A model generated the notes under the pieces. That model worked only from the letters and a program-made list of their open reading frames with translations, searched no databases and was not told the DNA's origin. This document shows positions 24,488 through 32,540 of a stretch of DNA of 38,862 bases, one piece after another (within the stretch, counting starts at the first letter, position 1; each line of letters starts with the position of its first letter). The stretch comes from Rhodococcus aetherivorans (GTDB taxonomy: Bacteria > Actinomycetota > Actinomycetes > Mycobacteriales > Mycobacteriaceae): contig NZ_JAALEG010000061.1 in assembly GCF_011058165.1 (NCBI RefSeq), forward strand, positions 1-38,862, written 5' to 3'. A program made the position numbers and the translations under genes.

Positions 24488-26436
24488 GCGAGGCGTGCGG
24501 CTGCGGCCACGACGAACCCCGCCCCGAGGGCGAGCAGGAGCACGAGCCGGAGAAGCTGTGGCAGGTCACCGAGATCCGGGCCGCGGCCGCCGCCGGGGTG
24601 CTGCTGGGGGCCGGGCTGGTTGTCGGCTGGAGTGGCGGACCCGACGTGGCGGAGCTGGCACTGTATGCGCTGGCGTTGCTGATCGCCGGCTACACCTTCG
24701 TCCCCGCCACCGTGAAACGGTTGGCGCACGGGAAGATCGGGGTGGGCACCCTGATGACGATCGCCGCGGTCGGTGCGGTGCTGCTCGGCGAGGTCGAGGA
24801 AGCCGCGATGCTGGCGTTCCTGTTCGCGATCAGCGAGGGCCTCGAAGAGTACTCGGTGGCCCGCACCCGCCGCGGCCTGCGCGCGCTGCTGTCCCTGGTC
24901 CCGGACACCGCCACCGTGGTCCGCGACGGCCGCGAACAGACGGTGCCGCCGGTGGAGCTGCGACTGGGCGAGATCATGGTCGTCAAACCCGGGGAGCGGA
25001 TCGCCACCGACGGCACCATCATCGCCGGCCGCACCGCACTGGACGTCTCCGCGATCACCGGTGAATCGGTCCCGGTCGAGGCCGGCCCCGGCGACGCGGT
25101 GTTCGCCGGCGCCATCAACGGCACCGGCGTCCTCGAGGTCACCGTCACCGCCGACGCCGAGGACAACTCGCTGGCCAAGATCGTGAAGATCGTCGAGGCC
25201 GAACAGTCCCGCAAGGGCGCCGCCCAACGGTTGGCGGACACCGTTGCCCGGCCCCTGGTCCCGGCGATCCTGGTGGTCGCCGCGGTCATCGCCGCCGTCG
25301 GCAGCCTGCTCGGGGATCCCCGGGTGTGGATCGAACGCGCCCTGGTCGTGCTGGTCGCGGCCTCGCCGTGCGCGCTGGCGATCGCGGTCCCGGTGACCGT
25401 GTTCGCCGCGGTCGGGGCCGCCAGCAAACTCGGTGTCCTGGTCAAGGGCGGCGCCGCCCTCGAGACCCTCGGCCGCATCCGCGGGATCGCCCTCGACAAG
25501 ACCGGCACCCTGACCCGCAACCGGCCCACCGTCGTCGACGTCGCCACCACGAACGGCGCCACCCGCGGCGAGGTGCTCGCGGTGGCCGCGGCGCTCGAGG
25601 CCCGCAGCGAACACCCCCTCGCCGCGGCGATCCTCGCCGCCGCCGATTCCGTGACTCCCGCCGAGCAGGTCGACGCCGTCACCGGCGCCGGGCTGAGCGG
25701 GCGGATCGGCGGAGCCTGCGTGCGGCTGGGGCGGCCCGGGTGGATCGAGGCGCGCGAGCTGGCCGCCGACATCGAACGCATGCAGCACGCCGGCACGACC
25801 GCGGTGCTGATCGAACGCGACGACCACCTGCTCGGGGCGATCGCGGTCCGCGACGAACTGCGCCCGGAGGCGGCCGAGGTGGTCGCCGGTCTGCGCCGGG
25901 GCGGCTACCGGGTCGCGATGCTCACCGGCGACAACGAACGCACCGCCCGCGCCCTGGCCGTCGACGCCGGGATCGACGAGGTGCACGCGGACCTGCGCCC
26001 GGAGGACAAGGCCCGCATCGTCTCCGACCTGCGCACCCGGCGGCCGACCGCGATGGTCGGCGACGGCGTCAACGACGCCCCGGCCCTGGCCACCGCCGAT
26101 CTCGGCATCGCGATGGGCGCGATGGGCACCGACGTGGCCATCGAAACCGCCGACGTCGCCCTGATGGGCGAGGACCTGCGGCACCTGCCGCAGGCCCTGG
26201 CGCACGCCCGCCGGTCCCGGACGATCATGCTGCAGAACGTCGGCCTGTCCCTGGCCCTCATCACCGTCCTGATACCGCTGGCCCTGTCCGGGATCCTCGG
26301 CCTGGCCGCCGTGGTGCTCGTGCACGAGGTCGCCGAGATCGTGGTCATCGCCAACGGTGTCCGTGCCGGCCGCGTCCGCGCCCTCACCACCGCGGCACCG
26401 GCCACCCCGGCACCGGCGGACAGGGCCCACGCGTGA
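24484..26436 (+). CDS. ctpG: P1B-type heavy-metal ATPase, CtpG-like (Cd/Zn/Pb export)
   Basis: 650 residues from the GTG that overlaps the sensor's stop. A short Cys-rich N-terminus (ACGCGHDE) replaces a full metal-binding domain. Landmarks: TGES (T192), the membrane metal motif SPC (S294-C296), the phosphorylation site D338 in DKTGTLT, the HP locus SEHPLAA (H377) and GDGVND (G526). The SPCALAIAVPVTV stretch and the pairing with a CmtR-like sensor point to the CtpG subgroup; CtpG is controlled by CmtR and linked to Cd resistance. The SPC (not CPC) motif leaves Co2+ as another possible substrate. Confidence 0.94.
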   Translation: MSEACGCGHDEPRPEGEQEHEPEKLWQVTEIRAAAAAGVLLGAGLVVGWSGGPDVAELALYALALLIAGYTFVPATVKRLAHGKIGVGTLMTIAAVGAVLLGEVEEAAMLAFLFAISEGLEEYSVARTRRGLRALLSLVPDTATVVRDGREQTVPPVELRLGEIMVVKPGERIATDGTIIAGRTALDVSAITGESVPVEAGPGDAVFAGAINGTGVLEVTVTADAEDNSLAKIVKIVEAEQSRKGAAQRLADTVARPLVPAILVVAAVIAAVGSLLGDPRVWIERALVVLVAASPCALAIAVPVTVFAAVGAASKLGVLVKGGAALETLGRIRGIALDKTGTLTRNRPTVVDVATTNGATRGEVLAVAAALEARSEHPLAAAILAAADSVTPAEQVDAVTGAGLSGRIGGACVRLGRPGWIEARELAADIERMQHAGTTAVLIERDDHLLGAIAVRDELRPEAAEVVAGLRRGGYRVAMLTGDNERTARALAVDAGIDEVHADLRPEDKARIVSDLRTRRPTAMVGDGVNDAPALATADLGIAMGAMGTDVAIETADVALMGEDLRHLPQALAHARRSRTIMLQNVGLSLALITVLIPLALSGILGLAAVVLVHEVAEIVVIANGVRAGRVRALTTAAPATPAPADRAHA

Positions 26437-26948
26437 GTGGCGATCCGGTCACCACACCGGTCCCCGGGCGGCGGCGGGCTCGGACGGTGTTCGTGGCCGC
26501 CGCCGCCGTGCTGGCGGCGGCCGCCCTGATCGTCGAGCCGCTCATCCGGGCCGTGTTGGCCGGGGGCCGGGTGATCAACCTCGGGATGCTGCAGCTGCGC
26601 CTGACCTACAACACCGGGGTCGCGTTCAGCCTGGGAAACCAGCTGCCCACCCCGGTGCTGGTCGCGGTGACCGTGACCGTCACCGCCGGCATCGCGGTCT
26701 ACGCCTGGCGTACCGCACCGACCAGTTCCGCGGCGGCGGTGATCGGGTTCGCGGCGATCTTCGCCGGGGCCGCCGCCAACGTGATCGACCGCCTCGTCGA
26801 CGGCAAGGTCACCGACTACCTCCACACCGGCTGGTGGCCGACGTTCAACCTCGCCGACACCTTCATCACCTGCGGTGTCGCTCTGCTCCTCGTCTCACTG
26901 TTCGTCGACAGCAGATCCGCTGGCACCCGGGAGGAGGCCACCTCATGA
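26433..26948 (+). CDS. lspA: Lipoprotein signal peptidase II (accessory LspA)
   Basis: 171 residues from the GTG that overlaps the ATPase stop. Aspartic membrane protease that trims prolipoproteins. The N-terminal helix, NTGVAF (N60), NVIDRL (catalytic D119) and FNLADTF (catalytic D142) are all present, with four membrane helices. A second lspA inside a metal operon recalls lead-resistance systems, where a LspA homologue (PbrC, or the C-terminal part of PbrB) belongs to the resistance operon. Its clients here are not evident; the lipoprotein Rieske protein 8 kb away is one possible target. Confidence 0.95.
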   Translation: MSGDPVTTPVPGRRRARTVFVAAAAVLAAAALIVEPLIRAVLAGGRVINLGMLQLRLTYNTGVAFSLGNQLPTPVLVAVTVTVTAGIAVYAWRTAPTSSAAAVIGFAAIFAGAAANVIDRLVDGKVTDYLHTGWWPTFNLADTFITCGVALLLVSLFVDSRSAGTREEATS

Positions 26949-27292
26949 GTTCGATGCCCGTGCACATCCAGGCCGCGTACACCGACGAGATGACCGCAGC
27001 CCGCACCGCCGCGGACGACACGACCCGGTGGGCACACCTCGAACGCGCCCACATCCTGTCCCAGCCCTACCCGTGGCCGCACACCCGCAACCATCTCGCC
27101 ATGCTCGTCCTCGCGCTGCGCCGACGCGACCGCCGCGAGACCCTCGGGCAGGTGGTGCGGATCATCGTCGCCGCCCCCGGCTCCGCGTCGGGCCGCTACC
27201 CCGAGGGCAACACCGGCCGCTCCGGTGCCGGGCTGATGACCCCGATGCCGATGCCGGACGATCTGGCCCGCATCCTCGCCGGAACGCCCTGA
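26945..27292 (+). CDS. DUF3703 family protein
   Basis: 115 residues; the ATG overlaps the LspA stop (ATGA), making it the fourth gene of the cmtR-ctpG-lspA operon. Recognisable DUF3703 features: HLERAHILSQPYPWPHTRNHLAML and RRRDRRETLGQVVRIIVAAPGSASGRYPEGNTG. It is His-rich (HLERAH, WPHTRNH) and soluble. The function is unknown; its regular company with heavy-metal operons suggests a metal-related role. A broken inverted copy lies at 23690-23981. Confidence 0.88.
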   Translation: MSSMPVHIQAAYTDEMTAARTAADDTTRWAHLERAHILSQPYPWPHTRNHLAMLVLALRRRDRRETLGQVVRIIVAAPGSASGRYPEGNTGRSGAGLMTPMPMPDDLARILAGTP

Positions 27293-27317
27293 ACCGCATG
27301 GGATCGGGCGCACGCGC

Positions 27318-27658
27318 GTGCGGGCGCAGGTGGTGCCGGTGATCGGCACCCTCGCCGCCGCGGCCGGCGTGCTCGCCGGCACCGACATCGACGACATCGA
27401 CGACATCGCGCTGACCGTGTCGTTCGTCGCCTCGGCGAGCGGGGCCGGCCGCGGCCTTGACAGATCGTCGCCGGCTGGTACCTCTGCTTCCTCGCCCTCG
27501 TGGTGATCAGCGTGGTCGCCGCCCTCGGCCTGGTCATCGTGCCCGACGACTGGGTCGGGCTCCCCGGCCTGCTGCCTGGCGCTCGGGGGCCGGGGATTGA
27601 TCACCCCCGCGCTGCCGCCCGGGATCCGGTCCGGCACCCGTCCGTGTCCGGGTCTTGA
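27318..27658 (+). pseudogene. cadD: CadD-family cadmium transporter remnant (frameshifted, truncated)
   Basis: From the GTG at 27318: VVPVIGTLAAAAGVLAGTDIDD matches the start of CadD-type cadmium resistance transporters (a GTNIDD-type motif), then LTVSFVASASG. The frame breaks near 27450, and the continuation QIVAGWYLCFLALVVISVVAALGLVIVPDDWVG lies one frame over from 27461 before degenerating to a stop at 27656. Only about half of the family's usual length remains. A 9-bp direct duplication GACGACATC (27390-27398 and 27399-27407) extends the metal-motif region. Decay beside an active Cd/Pb operon suggests redundancy. Confidence 0.75.
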
Positions 27659-27768
27659 CATCGAATCCGCCGGAACCGAACCCACGGGCGGGGCTCGCCG
27701 ACGGTCCGGGCCGGGCGGACAATGAGCCGTACCCGGTTCGCGATGACACAGACCCGCGGGGGGCAGCC

Positions 27769-28299
27769 ATGACGGACCAGCAGCCGGTCGACCGCGCGGC
27801 GATCGCCGCCGACCTCGAACGCGCCCGGCGGACGCTGCACGAACTCCTCGACACCGCTTGCGCGACAGATCTCGATCGGCGCTCGCACGGCACCCGCTGG
27901 ACCAACGAACAGCTGCTGTTCCACATGGTGTTCGGCTACATGGTGGTGCGGCGACTGCGGGTGCTGGTTCGGGTGTTCTCCCGGCTACCCGACCGTGTCG
28001 GACAGCTGCTCGCACGGGTCCTGGACGCGGCGGCCCCGGTGTTTCACGAGATCAACTACCGCGGGTCGTGCCTGGCGGCCACCGTGTTCGACCGTCACCG
28101 GATGGGCCGGCACTGCGACCGTGTCATCGCCGCACTGCAGCGCTCCCTCGCGAAGGAAACGGACGCGAATCTGCGGCGCAGCATGGCCTTCCCGGGGCGC
28201 TGGGACCCGTTCTTCACCAACGTGATGACCCTCGAACAGGTGTACCGGTACCCGGGCAAGCACTTCGACTTCCACCGCGAGCAACTCACCCTCGAATGA
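27769..28299 (+). CDS. DinB-like superfamily protein
   Basis: 176 residues from the ATG at 27769 (MTDQQPVDRAA). A four-helix DinB-type pattern: an N-terminal helix LERARRTLHELLDTA, a WTNEQLLFHMVFGYMVV segment with the first metal His, and the C-terminal HFDFHREQL with the other His pair. Members are metal-dependent thiol-S-transferases or enzymes acting on low-molecular-weight thiols such as mycothiol; which one applies here is not visible. It lies between decayed cadD and merB-like remnants on its own transcript. Confidence 0.8.
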   Translation: MTDQQPVDRAAIAADLERARRTLHELLDTACATDLDRRSHGTRWTNEQLLFHMVFGYMVVRRLRVLVRVFSRLPDRVGQLLARVLDAAAPVFHEINYRGSCLAATVFDRHRMGRHCDRVIAALQRSLAKETDANLRRSMAFPGRWDPFFTNVMTLEQVYRYPGKHFDFHREQLTLE

Positions 28300-28308
28300 C
28301 GCGCACCA

Positions 28309-28590
28309 TCACCCGAGATCAACGGGTGAGCGCCCGCCGAAGATCGTCACCCCGAGACGGGTGGCGTCGGCCAGGTCGACGACGATGCCACCGACCTGCG
28401 AGTGACCGTCGGCCCACCCTCGGGCGGTGGCGCGGTCGGCGAAGAAGTTCCGGTGCGTGCAGCAGCTGGGCGCGGAGGGCCGTGGCCGGCCGCGGCGCCG
28501 ACGAACACCACCGCGGTGGCCGGGGACGCGGCGGCGGCCTCGCCGTGCACGGTCACGGTGGTGGACTCGGTGACAGGGATCGGTGGCGCT
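28309..28590 (-). pseudogene. merB: MerB (organomercurial lyase)-like C-terminal remnant
   Basis: Minus-strand pieces in two frames: VTESTTVTVHGEAAAASPATAVVFVG (about 28500-28575), then, one frame over, SCCTHRNFFADRATARGWADGHSQVGGIVVDLADATRLG to the stop at 28309. The order and spacing fit the C-terminal part of MerB, where a CxxHxNFF-type segment with a conserved Cys follows the core beta sheet. The N-terminal half is missing and the frame is broken. No merA or merR was found here. Family assignment is moderate. Confidence 0.5.
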
Positions 28591-28613
28591 CGCCGGCTCG
28601 GCCCTCGGAGTCT

Positions 28614-28823
28614 CTATGTCCGCACGTACGCCTCGGTATCGTCCGCCCATTCCCACACGTGACCGTCGTAGGACACGGGTCCGAATTCGTCGTCCGGATC
28701 GACCGGCTCGGCTTCACCGGAATCGATCAGCTCGACCATGCTCGCCGCGTCGATGATCGAGGGCTTACCTGATCCGGCACCGGCGACAGCCGCCGCGATG
28801 TGCGCCGCGATCCACTCGCGCAC
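28614..28823 (-). CDS. Small acidic hypothetical protein
   Basis: 69 residues from GTG at 28823. An amphipathic N-terminus (VREWIAAHIAAAVAGAGSGKPSIIDAASMVELIDSG) and an acidic tail with several Trp/Tyr (EFGPVSYDGHVWEWADDTEAYVRT). No ribosome site is obvious; the frame stays open for about 60 nt upstream without a start. Not recognised; it may be a plasmid-type small protein or the end of a longer lost gene. Confidence 0.45.
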   Translation of the reverse strand: MREWIAAHIAAAVAGAGSGKPSIIDAASMVELIDSGEAEPVDPDDEFGPVSYDGHVWEWADDTEAYVRT

Positions 28824-29314
28824 CCCGTCGAACAGCCTCGGCTCGCCGTTCGGCGATCCGCAGCGCCCGTCAACATTCGGCTTTTTCTACATTTCCGTCT
28901 GGTTCGTATTCAGTGAGGTACATCCACTTCCCTGCCGTGAGTCAACGGCGGTTGCGCAAGTACTCGACCCAGCCGGTGAGAAAACCGCGTTCGTATTCGG
29001 CGGCGGCGGCGTCGAGGTGCTCCCCGGCAGGGGTAGTGAACCAGGTCGCACTCTGGCCGCGACAAATAGAGAAGCATCGGCAGCGGTGTCCCACCTCCGG
29101 GGCGCACCGCCACCCTGCACCGTCATTCCCGGCGTAGCCCGTGACATGCCCGGGATGCGATGATCCCTGCACGCAGGCCGAAAGAACTGCTCGGATCTCG
29201 GCCGGAGCCGACCGCCGGAATCGCCCGATCTCCCCGGCCACCGCCGAGAGAAGACATCTCTCCCCGGGCCGTGCACGAAGCAGCAGAACCTGCCCACCGT
29301 GGGCGCCACACCGG
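28824..29314. other. Spacer with a possible short remnant on the minus strand
   Basis: No intact gene that I can support. On the minus strand the frame ending at 28942 closes with WFTTPAGEHLDAAAAEYERGFLTGWVEYLRNRR, which reads like real protein, but upstream of it the likely coding signal moves to another frame (LPMLLYLSRPECDLVHY, near 29020-29075). This looks like a frameshifted remnant of about 100 residues. An AT-richer stretch at 28880-28920 (TTTTTCTACATTTCC) could hold a promoter. Confidence 0.35.
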
Positions 29315-29650
29315 TCAACCGGCGAACAAAATTTGGGTGATCTCCGCGTCGCGGCCGTAGAGGCGGGCGGCCTGTGCCGTGGCCGCCGCCCGCACCTGGG
29401 TCTCGGACACCCGGGCCGCGGTGGTCACCGTCACCCAGCCCAACGTCGTGACCGGATCCCGGAGCGAGCACACCCGCACCGACCAGTCCACCGTGCCCGC
29501 CTCACGCCGGCGCGCCGACCCGGTCGACGCCGCCTCGCGTTCGGTGCCCGGCACGGCCGGAGCCCAGCGCCCCGCGAGTGCCTGGACCAGGTTTTCCAGT
29601 GCGACGGTGATCCACCGATTCGCGTGTGTCCGACGCTGTCGCGCGGTCAT
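29315..29650 (-). CDS. Hypothetical protein (111 aa), start inside a perfect hairpin
   Basis: From the ATG at 29650: MTARQRRTHANRWITVALENLVQAL, a polar middle with many Arg, then VDWSVRVCSLRDPVTTLGWVTVTTAARVSETQVRAAATAQAARLYGRDAEITQILFAG. The second half looks like a small alpha/beta fold (two beta strands and a helix). Not recognised. The initiation codon lies in the left arm of the 21-bp inverted repeat at 29639-29690, so translation may be limited by RNA structure. Confidence 0.6.
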   Translation of the reverse strand: MTARQRRTHANRWITVALENLVQALAGRWAPAVPGTEREAASTGSARRREAGTVDWSVRVCSLRDPVTTLGWVTVTTAARVSETQVRAAATAQAARLYGRDAEITQILFAG

Positions 29651-29690
29651 GACCCGGCCCGTCCTTCCCGGCCGGGTCATGACCGCGCGA
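29639..29690. repeat. Perfect 21-bp inverted repeat with 10-nt loop
   Basis: Arms 29639-29659 and 29670-29690 are exactly complementary (left arm begins TCGCGCGGTCATG and ends CCCGGCC); the loop is CGTCCTTCCC. It covers the start codon of the minus-strand gene ending at 29315. It is too strong to be chance: it may be a terminator, a protein-binding site, or the mark of an old insertion. Confidence 0.85.
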
Positions 29691-30207
29691 GAATGTGCCC
29701 AGCGCGACGAGAACATAGTCTTTCCCGCCGCCGCGGACCGTCGCGCCCGACTTGCCGGCATCTGCAGCACCTTCACTCTATGCCCCGAGGTCATGACTTT
29801 CGCCCGTCCGCGTCCCGGTCCGGGCGTCTTCGCGCCGGTACGGACCCGCCCGGGTGGGCGCCGCCCTCGGCGCCACCGCGCACCGCGACCAGATCCTCCA
29901 TCGCACGGACGGACCGACACCGCTGCCGGAATAGACGGTGTCACCGAGGTGTCGACGCGGGTGGATCGGGGCGTCACCGTGTCCCCCGGGCTCACCCTCA
30001 CGCCTCGCAGAATCCCGCTCGGCTGGAGCTGCGGTGCGCCGTTCACCGTGAGGCGACCGGAACGTCCCGATCCCCTCGCAGCCCGAAACGGTCGAGGGCT
30101 TTCCTCGTCGCCGCACGCGGCCACACCGCAGACGCCCCGCCGCCCTCCCCGATCGGGGAGCGGTCCACCGCAGGTGTGAGACCGGCGACAGCCGGGCACT
30201 CTCGGAT

Positions 30208-30693
30208 ATGGAGCACGACCCAGGAGATGTCTGCCACGAAGCCGGCCTCGGCGGCCGACTGCTCACCTTCGCCGGCGAGGGCGAGTTGTCGATGCTGTCC
30301 GACGCGGTGGTTTCCCTGGTGTGCGCTCCCGACACCGACCACCCCCACTACGGTGACGTGCTCGAATGGATCGTCACCACCACCGCCGAGGTGATAGCCC
30401 TCAAGCTGGGTCCCCTCGTCCGGGGTGGTATCGCCGCCTACGCCATCAAGATCAGAACCTCCGACGGGCAGATCCTCGAGATCGGCGAGCTACCCGCACC
30501 CGAATGCCACCTGTGGACAGCGATCGTCGACGCCCTGACTGGAGACATCCGCCAAGCGCACCACCACCTGGCCCCCATCATCCATGCCGCCGACCGGGAG
30601 GAGCGGATCCGGGCACTGATCGAGGCGGTCGCCTGGCTCGATCGAGTGCTCGACATACCGGCATTTCCCGAACCCGATACCGCAACCGGATAG
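30208..30693 (+). CDS. Hypothetical soluble protein (161 aa)
   Basis: From the ATG at 30208; an ATG at 30292 is an alternative that removes a His-rich leader. The sequence has well-formed helices (DAVVSLV, DVLEWIVTTTAEVIALKLG, LWTAIVDALTGDIRQAHHHLAPIIHAADREERIRALIEAVAWLDRVLD) and no signal peptide or transmembrane span. Not recognised. GC3 is high, consistent with a real gene. It begins the plasmid-like part of the window. Confidence 0.65.
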   Translation: MEHDPGDVCHEAGLGGRLLTFAGEGELSMLSDAVVSLVCAPDTDHPHYGDVLEWIVTTTAEVIALKLGPLVRGGIAAYAIKIRTSDGQILEIGELPAPECHLWTAIVDALTGDIRQAHHHLAPIIHAADREERIRALIEAVAWLDRVLDIPAFPEPDTATG

Positions 30694-31039
30694 ACCGGAC
30701 GAGCGGCGCCACATCGTCGCGGCCGACCAGGGCTGCGGCGGACACCGGATCGGTCGGCGCGAGGGATCACTCCAAGCAGCATGAGGTGGTCCGGTTCCTG
30801 GACGTGCACAAGTCCGCGAGTACGTGTGATTATTCGGAATTTCCGAATGCTCCCTGGGCGGCGGTATTTGTCCAGGTGGCGGTGGCGTGCCGTGCCGTAC
30901 GCCCGTTCCTTCCACGCCGGTCGCCCGGCGGTCGAGGTGGGGTTCGGTACCAGCGCAGACGGTACGGCGGCCGGTGCGACGTGGCCTCCGCTCTCTCGAC
31001 TGCCGGACGGCAGACACAGGGATCATCCCGGATGGGGGG
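30694..31039. other. Spacer with a short perfect palindrome
   Basis: No gene recognised. At 30832-30848, ATTCGGAA-T-TTCCGAAT is a perfect 8-bp inverted repeat in an AT-richer patch, possibly an operator. The rest is GC-rich without distinct motifs. Confidence 0.45.
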
Positions 31040-31897
31040 CTATCGCGGCTCGATCGGGTCCGATGCCGTAGCGAAAGCACGCAGTTCCCGCAGCTCGGTG
31101 CGTAATTCGTCGGCGCGTTCGCGGGCGGCGTCGACCTGGGCGCGGGCCGCGGCGGTCTCGGCGCGGGCGGCCGCGAGGTCGGCGCGCACGGCCTCGGTGC
31201 GATCCCGCTCGGCGGCGGTCTCGGCGCGGGCGGCGACCAGGTCGGCTTCGAGCCGGCCCACGGTGGCGGTGGCCTGATCGGCGGTGGCGCGGAGCCGGGC
31301 CAGCTGGTCGCGCTGCTGTTCGACGAGGGCCTCGAGGTCGGCGGTTCGCCGACGGTGCGCCGCCTCCGAGTCCTCGACCCGGGTCGTCCACGCGTCCAGC
31401 GCTGCGGTGTGGTCGGCGCGCAGGCGCTCGAGTTCACTCTGGTGGTCGCGGCGGGCCGCGGCGAGCGCGGTCGCGGCGTCGTCGGCCTGCGCGAGCGCGG
31501 CGGCCGCGGCCGCGTCGGCGTCGGCGCGCTCGTCCAGGGCGGTGTCGAGTTGTTCGCGCAGCCGGGCGATCTCGGCGCCGGCGTCGGCGCGGACCTTGTC
31601 GGCGTCGGCCTGGACCCGGCGCAGGTGCGCCTCGAGCGCGGCCGGGTCGGCCAGCAGCGCGGTGGCCGCGGTGATCGACGCGGCCACCTCGGTCAGGCGT
31701 GCGAGGGCGGCCTGGGTTTCCTGCCGCAGCAGCGGGACCGCCTGCGCGAGGGTGGTCACGGCCGCCGCCGGATCGGTGGGGGTGGCCGCCTCGAGCCGCT
31801 CGGCGCGGGCCGCCTCCTTCTGCCGTTGCCGCCAGGCCCGGACCCGGTCCGCGTCCGAGGCGTACTCGCGGCGCCGTCCTCCCCTGCCCTGGGTCAT
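31040..31897 (-). CDS. KfrA-like coiled-coil plasmid protein
   Basis: 285 residues from the ATG at 31897, behind GGAGGG. A basic N-terminus (RRREYASDADRVRAWRQRQKEAARAERL) is followed by a short domain and then almost 200 residues of Ala/Arg/Glu heptads (about 90-280: RVQADADKVRADAGAEIARLREQLDTA and similar), a long coiled coil. This matches the KfrA type of plasmid proteins, which bind DNA and have an alpha-helical tail, and support stable inheritance. A 12-bp palindrome lies 56-87 bp upstream, as expected for autoregulation. Sequence similarity of coiled coils is weak evidence, so the name is tentative. Confidence 0.7.
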   Translation of the reverse strand: MTQGRGGRRREYASDADRVRAWRQRQKEAARAERLEAATPTDPAAAVTTLAQAVPLLRQETQAALARLTEVAASITAATALLADPAALEAHLRRVQADADKVRADAGAEIARLREQLDTALDERADADAAAAAALAQADDAATALAAARRDHQSELERLRADHTAALDAWTTRVEDSEAAHRRRTADLEALVEQQRDQLARLRATADQATATVGRLEADLVAARAETAAERDRTEAVRADLAAARAETAAARAQVDAARERADELRTELRELRAFATASDPIEPR

Positions 31898-31952
31898 CGC
31901 CTCGCCCTCCGCTCTGTCCTGAGCCGTCCGCATGATGCTACCCCAAACGTAC

Positions 31953-31984
31953 CGTTTCGTACGTAACATGATACGTACGAAACG
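31953..31984. promoter_or_regulatory. Palindromic operator upstream of the coiled-coil gene
   Basis: CGTTTCGTACGT (31953-31964) and ACGTACGAAACG (31973-31984) are perfect 12-bp inverted arms around AACATGAT. Another overlapping ACGTAC word at 31948-31953 suggests extra half-sites. It lies in the promoter of the gene ending at 31040. Confidence 0.75.
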
Positions 31985-32088
31985 ATCGGGCCGAACAGTC
32001 CGATTCGCGGCCGGTGGGCGACACCGCCCGTTCCTTCTCGCCGTGCCTCGTCGGTGGTCGCCACCCTCGGCGGCCTCGCGGGGACGGG

Positions 32089-32400
32089 TCAGCACGCCGG
32101 GTCGAGGCCGTCCAGGTCGGGGAGGCAGTCGTCGACGGCGGCCGCGATGGTGGCCTGGTGTTCGTAGTCGTCGATCCACTCGAGGACTCCGTCCGGGCTG
32201 TCGGGGCCGGCGCTGAGGCCGATCCGGAAGCGGGTGTCGATGCGCAGACACACGTACGGGGACGGGTGGCCGGTCCGGTGGGTGGCTGATGCGAGGCGGC
32301 GCAACGCGGCGGCGCCGGCGATGACGGCGTCGACTTCGGTGGCGGCGGTGCCGGATTCCTGCGCGACGGCCGGATCGCAGGTGACGGTCCAGGTGTGCAC
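32089..32400 (-). CDS. Small hypothetical protein (103 aa)
   Basis: GTG at 32400 with AAGGAGGA 8 nt upstream, a strong start. The sequence (MHTWTVTCDPAVAQESGTAATEVDAVIAGAAALRRLASATHRTG, then SPYVCLRIDTRFRIGLSAGP, then WIDDYEHQATIAAAVDDCLPDLDGL) looks like an alpha/beta soluble protein. I do not recognise a family. It is followed by a 107-nt gap before the KfrA-like gene's operator and lies in the same orientation. Confidence 0.65.
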   Translation of the reverse strand: MHTWTVTCDPAVAQESGTAATEVDAVIAGAAALRRLASATHRTGHPSPYVCLRIDTRFRIGLSAGPDSPDGVLEWIDDYEHQATIAAAVDDCLPDLDGLDPAC

Positions 32401-32540
32401 GAGCGGGTCCTCCTTCGGGTCGGTTCTGTCTTCGGTGGACGCCAGTGTGTCCGGCCGCCCCGGCCACGACCGGGGCGGAGACGGGCAGCGGGCCCGGTCC
32501 TGTGGAGAACCGGGCCCGCTGTGGACAACTCACCGGGGAG

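Noticed and set aside
24451-26430. Long minus-strand frame opposite the CtpG ATPase
   Set aside because: Composition typical of antisense to a high-GC gene (Gly/Asp/His/Arg-rich) with no domain.
28970-29250. Intact small gene on the minus strand ending at 28942
   Set aside because: The protein-like signal switches frame in the middle, so it is reported only as a possible remnant in the spacer entry.
30694-31039. Possible plus-strand gene ending near 31071
   Set aside because: Arg/Trp-rich shadow composition, no ribosome site and no motif; only a short palindrome stands out.
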